NCBI RefSeq assembly: GCF_947501785.1
Contig: NZ_CANMXB010000001.1
Coordinates: 930,001 to 994,000 of the forward strand
Direction: 5' to 3'
From: an uncultured Litoreibacter sp.
GTDB lineage: Bacteria; Pseudomonadota; Alphaproteobacteria; Rhodobacterales; Rhodobacteraceae
DNA: 64,000 nt
Position numbers and translations under genes: made by a program. Shown here one piece after another: positions 57,802 to 64,000 of the stretch. Position 1 is the first letter of the stretch; the number at the start of each line of letters is the position of its first letter. Under the pieces are notes generated by a model. That model worked only from the letters and a program-made list of their open reading frames with translations, was not told the DNA's origin and did no database searches.

Positions 57802-58299
57802 ATGCCCGCCCCACAACGCCCCCTGTGGCAACAGCTGCTGCGCGCCGCCGCCAAAACAGTGCTGGACGCACATGAGGAAGCACAGGCCAAGAAGAAAGCC
57901 GAAGAAGCCGCTGCCCGCGCGCAAGCTGCCGAGCCTCCTGCCCCGAGCGGTCCGAAGGTGAAGCTCGGCGCGCTTGGCCATCTGGCCACCTCCAAGCCGA
58001 CTGAGCCTTCCATCGCAAAACGCTTTTCGCTCAATGACGACCCTGAATATCGCCGCGCGGAAGATATACGCCAGCTTGAACACAAGCTGGCGATGCAGCG
58101 CATCGAAAATCAAAGGCGCGCCGACCGAAACAAGATCGCCAAGATGCGGATGGGGTATTTCGACGACGACCGTGAGGGCGGCGACGACACCGTACCCTGC
58201 CATGTCTGCGACGGGCGCGGCAGCTATCATGGCAGGCGCGGGCACACGGAATGCGGCCATTGCTACGGCAAGGGTTACATCAAGAAACGCCGTTACTAG
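57802..58299 (+). CDS. Coiled-coil protein with C-terminal CxxCxGxG zinc-binding motif
   Basis: 165 residues from the ATG at 57802, supported by GGGAG at -8. The middle is charged and Ala-rich with coiled-coil character (AHEEAQAKKKAEEAAARAQA). The C-terminus holds CHVCDGRGSYHGRRGHTECG followed by HCYGKGY, two half-sites like the zinc repeats of DnaJ. It may bind zinc and unfolded protein or RNA. No family recognised. Confidence 0.65.
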   Translation: MPAPQRPLWQQLLRAAAKTVLDAHEEAQAKKKAEEAAARAQAAEPPAPSGPKVKLGALGHLATSKPTEPSIAKRFSLNDDPEYRRAEDIRQLEHKLAMQRIENQRRADRNKIAKMRMGYFDDDREGGDDTVPCHVCDGRGSYHGRRGHTECGHCYGKGYIKKRRY

Positions 58300-58305
58300 T
58301 CTGAC

Positions 58306-58336
58306 AAAAAAGAAAAAGCCGCGCCAGATGTGGCGC
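58306..58336 (-). terminator. Rho-independent terminator of the second RTX gene
   Basis: GCGCCA-CATC-TGGCGC on the minus strand, then CGGC and a U-rich tract (TTTTTCTTTTTT). It is 34 bp past the RTX stop codon. Confidence 0.8.
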
Positions 58337-58369
58337 AGCCTCTTCAGTTAATCAGTCGCAGATTGGACG

Positions 58370-60058
58370 CTACAGAACCGGCATTGGCTCCGGTGCAGGG
58401 TCTACCGCTATAGGTGGCAACGGATCGGCTACAACAGGCAGATCGCCTTCGATCACAACATCATCCGTTGTCAGCGCGCCCGCCGCTGGCCCGTTCACGA
58501 TAATCGCGTAACGCAAATCAATGTTGCCCGGGTTCACGATGATCTGAGCTTGCGTGTCGGACAGAGGCTCAACCACCACGTCGCGTACCAGCCCGTCAAA
58601 GCGGACGACAATCATCTCGCCGGCTTCAAAATCGGCGATTTCCACGCCGCTTGCACCATCTTCAATAATGAATGTGTCGGTGCCCTCGCCGCCTATGAGT
58701 GTCGCATCAACGCTCAGCGCCTCAGCCAGCAACGTGTCATTGCCCATTTCGCCCATCAGCAGGTCGTTCTCACCCGCGCCGGAGTTCAGCAGGTCGTCAC
58801 CGTCGCCGCCATTGATCTGGTCGGTGTTGCCGCCGCCCAGCAGGTTGTCGTCCCCGTCATTGCCGTTGACCACATCATTTCCAGCCCCGCCGGATACCCG
58901 GTCGTCACCTTCATTGCCGTTCAGCATATCTGCGCCCGGTCCGCCAAAGATGTTATCGTCGCCAGTAAGCGCATTCACGATGTCATCTCCAGCACCCGCT
59001 TGGATGTCGTCACCGACTTCGGTGCCGTCAATCTCTTCGCCAATATCTGTGCCCTCAATCAGGTTCAAAGGCACTTCAAGCAGCGAGTAGCCCGCCAGAA
59101 TTTCTTCGGCGGTGTTGCCCGTCTCGGAAATGTCGCGGAACAGGATGTCTTCAGGCAACAGGTCGGCCACATCGCCAGAGATGGTCGCATGCACCGCGCC
59201 GTCGATGACCAATTCAGCTGTGCCGTCAGACACTTGCACGATTTCGACGTCGTCAATATCTACCGGCGTGGCAGTGTTGATCACAATCTGGTCCGGCGCA
59301 TCCAGGTCGGTAATAGTGTTGCCCGGATTGCCCAGATCCAGCACGAACAGGTCCGCACCGGCCTTGCCGCCGGTCAGCGTGTCCTCGCCGTCGCCCGCGA
59401 TCAGCACATCGTCGCCGCGGTCGCCCTGCAGCACGTCATTGCCCTCGCCACCGATCAGAATGTCGTCGCCCCGGCCGCCTGTGACGCTGTCGTCACCCGC
59501 GCCCAAATCAACCACATCATCGCCGCGACCGGCGAAGACCATATCGTCGCCTTCGCCCGCGTTGATCGTGTCATCGCCGAAGTTGCCGTCAATGGCATCG
59601 TCGCCGGCGCCGCCATCGACCGTATCGTTGCCACGACCCGCCGCAATGGAGTCGTTCCCATTGCCGCCATAGACCGTGTCATTGCCCTGGCGCGACTTGA
59701 TGATGTCGTCCCCATCCTCGCCGAACACGATGTCGTCGCCGCGACCTGCGGTGATAAAGTCATCGCCCGCGCCGCCCGCGATCTCGTCATCGCCGCGACC
59801 GCCGAACAGGCTGTCATTGCCGTCACCCCCTGAAATCAGGTCATCGCCAAAGCTGCCGTCAATTTCATCGTTGCCGGCACCGCCCGACAGGACATCGGCC
59901 CCAAGGCCGCCGAAGATGCTGTCATCACCGTCGCCACCGTTAAACCCTTCATCAGCATCAGTGCCTTCCAGGCGGTCATCCTCATCGGTGCCTTCAAACA
60001 CCGTCAAGCCAGCAGCAAATGAGCCAGATATGGCAAGTAGCAAAGCAGCAGAAATCAT
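58370..60058 (-). CDS. RTX (hemolysin-type) calcium-binding repeat protein
   Basis: 562 residues. A short hydrophobic N-terminus (ISAALLLAISGSFAAG) is followed by two arrays of GGxGxDxUx repeats (about residues 25-235 and 345-440), each ended by a non-repeat module such as LFVLDLGNPGNTITDLDAPD. The C-terminus is Pro-rich and acidic. Hydrophobic N-terminus plus RTX suggests a membrane-anchored or Sec-exported surface protein rather than a free type I substrate. GGGGT precedes the ATG. A strong terminator follows. Confidence 0.88.
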   Translation of the reverse strand: MISAALLLAISGSFAAGLTVFEGTDEDDRLEGTDADEGFNGGDGDDSIFGGLGADVLSGGAGNDEIDGSFGDDLISGGDGNDSLFGGRGDDEIAGGAGDDFITAGRGDDIVFGEDGDDIIKSRQGNDTVYGGNGNDSIAAGRGNDTVDGGAGDDAIDGNFGDDTINAGEGDDMVFAGRGDDVVDLGAGDDSVTGGRGDDILIGGEGNDVLQGDRGDDVLIAGDGEDTLTGGKAGADLFVLDLGNPGNTITDLDAPDQIVINTATPVDIDDVEIVQVSDGTAELVIDGAVHATISGDVADLLPEDILFRDISETGNTAEEILAGYSLLEVPLNLIEGTDIGEEIDGTEVGDDIQAGAGDDIVNALTGDDNIFGGPGADMLNGNEGDDRVSGGAGNDVVNGNDGDDNLLGGGNTDQINGGDGDDLLNSGAGENDLLMGEMGNDTLLAEALSVDATLIGGEGTDTFIIEDGASGVEIADFEAGEMIVVRFDGLVRDVVVEPLSDTQAQIIVNPGNIDLRYAIIVNGPAAGALTTDDVVIEGDLPVVADPLPPIAVDPAPEPMPVL

Positions 60059-60160
60059 GTCGTTACCCCAGACGTGTACAATGAACCCTCTGCGAGAAGG
60101 TCTGCCATTGCCTCCTCGGTGTCAAATTGTTGCCTCATTTTCGACATGAACACAGCGTTT

Positions 60161-60176
60161 CCAATTTGGAAATTGG
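60161..60176. promoter_or_regulatory. 16-bp palindrome upstream of the RTX gene
   Basis: CCAATTTGGAAATTGG is a perfect inverted repeat about 100 bp upstream of the RTX start. It is a plausible dimer-binding operator; the regulator is unknown. A 30-codon frame between it and the RTX gene ends in an ATGA overlap with the RTX start but has a weak ribosome site. Confidence 0.3.
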
Positions 60177-60276
60177 TTAACGCCAACGGTTTCCTGCTAC
60201 CCCAAAACCCTTGGAAACAGGGCAATTGCGGTCCGGAGCGACCGTCCGGCATGCTTACTGGATAAGAAAGGGCACC

Positions 60277-61383
60277 CTAAGCGCTGTCGGCAAGGACATC
60301 CCGAACGACTTGCAGATCAACATCTGAAGTCACAAAGGCCTCGCCGATTCCACGTGCCATGATGAAATTCAGCGTCCCCGCCACGACCTTCTTGTCTTGG
60401 CCCATCAGCTCCACCAGCTTGTCTGGCCCCGGCAAGTCGCCAGCGATATCGCGCAAGTCGCGCTTAAGTCCCATCTGCGCGAGATGCGCGCGAACCCGGC
60501 TAGGATCTTCCTGACTGCAAAGCCCCATCCGGGCCGACACCTCAAATGCAAGCGCACAGCCCACAGCGACGCCTTCGCCATGCAGTAGCCGGTCGGAATA
60601 TCCGGTCGCATTTTCAAGCGCATGGCAGAAGGTGTGGCCAAGATTCAGCAAAGCCCGTTCGCCTTGCTCCGTCTCGTCGCGGGCAACGATCGCTGCTTTC
60701 ATCTCGCAAGACCGTTTGACCGCATAGATACGCTTGGCCACGTCGCCCGCGGCCATATCGGGCGCGTTGGATTCCAACCAGTCGAAGAAACTGGCGTCTC
60801 CGAGCAGCCCATACTTCATCACCTCTCCGTAGCCCGCCAGAAAGTCGCGATCCGACAAAGTGCCCAAAGCGGTGACATCAGCCAAAACCAAAGCAGGTTG
60901 GTGGAAAGCGCCAATGAGGTTCTTACCATGCGCAGAATTGATTGCCGTCTTACCACCGACAGAGCTGTCCACCTGAGCCAGCAAAGACGTCGGTATCTGA
61001 ACGTAGCGCACCCCACGTCGCAGCACGGCAGCCGCAAATCCAGCAAGATCGCCAATGACGCCGCCGCCGAGCGCAACCACGACATCGCCGCGTTCGACAC
61101 GTTGTTCCAACAGCCAATCCACTGCACGGGAGAAATGCGGCCAGCTTTTGGTGGCCTCGCCGGCAGGTAATGCCAGCGACACCATCTCAATACCGGCTGC
61201 TGACAAGCCGTGCCGCAAAGTCTCAAGATGCAGCGCCGCGACGTTTTCATCCGTTAGAACAGCCACCCTGCCCCGAATAGCAAGATTGGACATCAGCTGG
61301 CCGGCTTGCCCCAACAATCCCTCACCGATCAGAATGTCGTAGGACCGCTCACCCAGCTCAACCCGCAGCTTTTCCATGCTCAT
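60277..61383 (-). CDS. aroB: 3-dehydroquinate synthase
   Basis: 368 residues. NAD-binding GDVVVALGGGVIGDLAGFAA and zinc ligands in the block LNLGHTFCHALENATGYSDR and LLHGEGVAVG. PTSLLAQVDSSVGGKTAIN is a signature. Second step of the shikimate pathway. It overlaps aroK by 4 bp. Confidence 0.98.
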   Translation of the reverse strand: MSMEKLRVELGERSYDILIGEGLLGQAGQLMSNLAIRGRVAVLTDENVAALHLETLRHGLSAAGIEMVSLALPAGEATKSWPHFSRAVDWLLEQRVERGDVVVALGGGVIGDLAGFAAAVLRRGVRYVQIPTSLLAQVDSSVGGKTAINSAHGKNLIGAFHQPALVLADVTALGTLSDRDFLAGYGEVMKYGLLGDASFFDWLESNAPDMAAGDVAKRIYAVKRSCEMKAAIVARDETEQGERALLNLGHTFCHALENATGYSDRLLHGEGVAVGCALAFEVSARMGLCSQEDPSRVRAHLAQMGLKRDLRDIAGDLPGPDKLVELMGQDKKVVAGTLNFIMARGIGEAFVTSDVDLQVVRDVLADSA

Positions 61384-61928
61384 TGCCCTACAATTCCTGC
61401 CTCTTGCAGCGCGGCCATTACCGCGCGCGCCATATCCTCGATTGAATAGTCGTCCCGTGCGTTAACGGCCAGGTCTGCCAAAGCGTAGATCGGGGTGCGC
61501 GTCTCAAAAATCTCTCCCAAAGTGCGGCGCGGATTGTCGGTGCGCAGCAATGGGCGGGTGGTTTTGTGCTTTACGCGGTTCCACAACAGCTCCAGATCCG
61601 CTTTCAACCAGACCGTGACAGCCTTCTCGGCGATCAATATGCGATTGCGCTCGGCCATGAATGCGCCGCCGCCCGTTGACACGATGGCTGGCTTTCCGGT
61701 CAGCAGCCGATCAATCACTTCCGTTTCGCGGGCACGGAAGAAGTCTTCACCGTCGCGTTCAAAAATCTCGGCGATGCTCATATTCGCCGCTTCCACCATC
61801 GCGTCATCTGAATCAAGGAAGTCCACGCCGAGCAATTGGGCCAGGGCCAGTCCTACAGCGCTTTTGCCCGCGCCCATCATCCCCACTAGCACGACGGGTT
61901 TGCGTAATTTTGGCGCGTCAGGTGGCAT
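61380..61928 (-). CDS. aroK: Shikimate kinase
   Basis: 182 residues from the ATG at 61928 (a TTG four codons earlier is possible). Walker A VGMMGAGKSAVG, shikimate-binding DSDDAMVEAANMSIAEIF, and VSTGGGAFM. Coupled to aroB by an ATGA overlap. Confidence 0.97.
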   Translation of the reverse strand: MPPDAPKLRKPVVLVGMMGAGKSAVGLALAQLLGVDFLDSDDAMVEAANMSIAEIFERDGEDFFRARETEVIDRLLTGKPAIVSTGGGAFMAERNRILIAEKAVTVWLKADLELLWNRVKHKTTRPLLRTDNPRRTLGEIFETRTPIYALADLAVNARDDYSIEDMARAVMAALQEAGIVGQ

Positions 61929-62065
61929 TCTCTCGCTCAAAAATTATTTCTTACGCCTGAATGGCGTGATCTTGCTGCAAATGCCATATATAAATCCAAC
62001 GAAAGGGGCGGCGTAACAATGAATGACCACCCCAATGAGGCAGAGCAAAGTTAAGGCAGAGGCAT

Positions 62066-62200
62066 ATGGGGCGGCTTTTAAAGCTATTGGTTTTCCTGAT
62101 CGTGATGGGCATTGTCGCAATTATCGGCTATGCGTATTTTGGCGACCTGTCGCCAAATCGGGTCGAGGTGAATCAACCGGTTGTGCTGGATGCGAATTAA
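62066..62200 (+). CDS. 44-residue single-helix membrane protein
   Basis: ATG at 62066 with an upstream AAGGCAGAGG. The frame starts MGRLLKLLVFLIVMGIVAII, one N-terminal membrane helix, then a polar acidic tail. It overlaps the next gene by 11 bp and diverges from aroK. The conserved placement beside aroK in related genomes, as I recall it, supports a real gene; function unknown. Confidence 0.72.
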   Translation: MGRLLKLLVFLIVMGIVAIIGYAYFGDLSPNRVEVNQPVVLDAN

Positions 62201-63743
62201 CGGACCTGGACTAATCCTGACCCTCAGCCTGGCGGCTGCGCCCATCCACTTGGCCGCGCAAACCGATTCTGAGCCGCTTTCGGCGATCGACTGGCTGTCC
62301 GACGTGGTGCGTGAAGTGCCTAAGCCCATCACCAACCAACCCGCGCCCTCTAGCCAAGATGTGACAGAGTCCGCATCAGTGATCGAGGTGACCACGACCC
62401 CATTAGGCCAAATAAAATTGGACGCAGTTGGGTTGCTGCCCCGCTCGACCACCGGCTTACCTGCTGATTTCTGGACCCGATCGTCGGCGAAGGCGCTGGG
62501 GATGCAGCTGAGTGATCTGCGCGCCGATCTCCCCCCGCCGCTGTCGCAATTCCTGACAACCTTGCTGCTGGCCGAACTGCCAGCCCCGGCCGATAGCGCG
62601 GATGGGGCAGAGATGTTTCTGGCCCGTGTGGACAAGTTTTTGGAAATTGGCGCGCTCGACCAGGCGCAAGCACTGGTGCAACGCGCCGGCCCCACACGGC
62701 CAGTGCTATTTGGGAGGTGGTTTGACGTCAGCCTGCTGACCGGGCGCGAAGACGCCGCATGCACTTCGATGCTGCAAACACCGTCCATCGCCCCCACCTA
62801 CCCCGCACGCATTTTCTGTCTGGCGCGCGCAGGCGATTGGGATGCAGCCGCACTGACCCTTGGAACCGGCGAAACGCTTGGCGTCATCACCAAAAAGGAA
62901 GTCGACCTGCTGTCGCGCTTCCTTGACCCCGAACTGTTTGAGGGCGAGCCTCTGCTGCCAATCCCCGACCGCATCACACCGCTGACCTTCCGAATGCACG
63001 AAGCCATTGGCGAGCCGCTTAGCCTTGGCGGGCTGCCGCATGCGTTTGCCTATGCAAACCTGTCTGACAAGAATGGCTGGAAATCCCGTATTTCGGCCGC
63101 TGAACGGCTGACACGGACCGGTGCCATTCCACCTTCGCAGCTCTTCGCGTTGTACAACGAACGCACGCCCGCTGCCTCTGGCGGTGTTTGGGATCGGGTG
63201 GAGGCGATCCAGGCGTTTGAGACGTCACTAAAGGCCGGAGACCCTGGAGGCATATCAACCCATCTGCCCCGTGCCATGCGGGCGATGCGTAGTGCCGGAT
63301 TGGAACATGCATTTGCACAAAGTTACGGTCCGCAGTTGGGGAAATTCCCCCTCACCTCGGAAGCGCAATCAGATGCGATACGCGCGGGATTGATGTCGAA
63401 GGACTATGAACTGGCCGCTAATTCCGACCTGCCATCCGGTACGCCTGAGCTGTGGAAGCGCGTCGCGACCGGTCAATTGGGTGGCGCGCGCAGCGATGAC
63501 GCGCTGGAAGCCGCCGTCATCGCCGCATTCAACGCCGAAACGCCGCCGGAAATCTTCGCAAGCCTCCTAAGCGAGCGCCGGCTGGGGGAAGCCGTGATCC
63601 AGGCAATGGGGCTTATGGCTGATGGGCCACGCAGTGACCCCGCAGATATCGAGCGTGGGCTCACGCTGCTCAACCAACTCGGCCTCGCCGACGTCGCGCG
63701 GCAAACCGCGTTGCACATGCTGCTGACGCGGCCCCGGGCATGA
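62190..63743 (+). CDS. Exported protein of unknown function (517 residues)
   Basis: ATG at 62190, inside the upstream 44-codon frame. A signal peptide (about residues 1-23, LILTLSLAAAPIHLAAQ) is followed by helical, Ala/Leu-rich sequence with TPR- or Sel1-like irregular helices but no clear motif. Two Cys lie near DAACTSML and ARIFCLARA. It sits between the small membrane protein and xerD, overlapping xerD by 4 bp. Confidence 0.7.
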   Translation: MRINGPGLILTLSLAAAPIHLAAQTDSEPLSAIDWLSDVVREVPKPITNQPAPSSQDVTESASVIEVTTTPLGQIKLDAVGLLPRSTTGLPADFWTRSSAKALGMQLSDLRADLPPPLSQFLTTLLLAELPAPADSADGAEMFLARVDKFLEIGALDQAQALVQRAGPTRPVLFGRWFDVSLLTGREDAACTSMLQTPSIAPTYPARIFCLARAGDWDAAALTLGTGETLGVITKKEVDLLSRFLDPELFEGEPLLPIPDRITPLTFRMHEAIGEPLSLGGLPHAFAYANLSDKNGWKSRISAAERLTRTGAIPPSQLFALYNERTPAASGGVWDRVEAIQAFETSLKAGDPGGISTHLPRAMRAMRSAGLEHAFAQSYGPQLGKFPLTSEAQSDAIRAGLMSKDYELAANSDLPSGTPELWKRVATGQLGGARSDDALEAAVIAAFNAETPPEIFASLLSERRLGEAVIQAMGLMADGPRSDPADIERGLTLLNQLGLADVARQTALHMLLTRPRA

Positions 63744-64000
63744 GCGAGATATCGCAGGCCTCGTCCCGTTGGATCTCTGCCTTTCTTGACGCGCAAGCGG
63801 CAGAGCTGGACGCATCCGAGAACACCCGCCTTGCTTATGGGCGCGACCTGATGGACTACGCCGCGTGGCTGGAACGCAAGGGGCTGACATTTGAGGTCGC
63901 AGGCCGGATAGACGTCGAAAATTACCTGATCGATTGTGACGCTGCGGGCCTTGCTCAATCCACCCGCGCAAGGCGGCTGTCTTCGATCAAACAGCTATAC
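63740..64000 (+). CDS. xerD: Tyrosine recombinase XerD (5' part; continues past window)
   Basis: The first 87 codons are present. The core-binding SAM-like domain is recognisable: WISAFLDAQAAELDASENTR then LAYGRDLMDYAAWL and QSTRARRLSSIKQLY. The catalytic domain lies outside. XerD resolves chromosome dimers at dif with XerC. The placement next to aroK-aroB is common in alphaproteobacteria. Confidence 0.85.
   Translation, partial: MSEISQASSRWISAFLDAQAAELDASENTRLAYGRDLMDYAAWLERKGLTFEVAGRIDVENYLIDCDAAGLAQSTRARRLSSIKQLY

Noticed and set aside
58550-59833. 427-codon plus-strand frame
   Set aside because: Antisense shadow of the second RTX gene, for the same repeat-composition reason.
59350-60000. 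CRISPR-like periodicity in the RTX genes
   Set aside because: The repeats are in-frame coding nonapeptide units of 27 bp, not palindromic repeats with unique spacers.

Overview
The window looks like a chromosomal segment of a marine alphaproteobacterium of the Rhodobacterales (Roseobacter group). This rests on an adjacent ctrA-sciP pair, a DUF6456/DUF6477 divergent pair, an aroK-aroB-xerD cluster, a Hint-domain RTX protein, a TRAP transporter, a MocR/DUF1127 pair, an alphaproteobacterial LexA box (GAAC-N7-GAAC), and GC-rich, tightly packed genes with many ATGA or GTGA overlaps. No insertion sequence, prophage, CRISPR array or rRNA operon was seen.

Layout. 1-6103 (minus): the first 1981 residues of a giant secreted protein (RTX calcium-binding blocks, eight cadherin-like repeats, a C-terminal Hint domain), preceded by a 49-codon leader ORF that contains a terminator-like hairpin. 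6979-7062: tRNA-Leu(CAA). 7321-11622 (minus): a TRAP uptake operon with an FAD monooxygenase between the binding protein and the permeases. 11728-20834: a zinc peptidase, a YqaA-like protein, DsbB, GyrA, a DoxX protein, a tRNA-modification run (TrmFO, a methyltransferase, Glu-Q-RS), HisI and a NifU-like scaffold. 20833-26818 (minus): sciP, ctrA, ligA, recG, then a 40-residue membrane peptide gene with its own LexA box and terminator. 26961-36506: MnmA, a LysR regulator, cytochromes c, a START-domain protein, Hpt, an array of three evenly spaced hairpins, LipA, OxyR and DUF6456/DUF6477. 36510-49012: an MttB-family protein, GuaA, several envelope proteins, two EamA exporters, a FadL-like porin, MetA, PPK2 and a TetR regulator. 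49009-51721 (minus): a polyamine-type ABC transporter with no binding-protein gene beside it. 51839-58299: SSB, a lytic transglycosylase, an enoyl-CoA hydratase, a thioesterase, DUF1127/MocR, and L13-S9. 58370-64000: a second RTX protein, AroB/AroK, a small membrane protein, a 517-residue exported protein and the start of XerD.

Most of the window is housekeeping: DNA topology and repair, tRNA modification, nucleotide, amino-acid and lipoate synthesis, and cell-cycle control. The accessory or least-described items are the giant Hint/RTX protein and its leader, the SOS-boxed 40-residue membrane peptide, the 25-nt-period triple hairpin at 31635-31705, the orphan MttB-like methyltransferase, a probably inactive metallopeptidase relative (HVYGH in place of HExxH), and the MocR/DUF1127 pair with repeated ATTGATACAA boxes.

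All calls come from reading the sequence and from recall of protein families. No database search or folding program was run.
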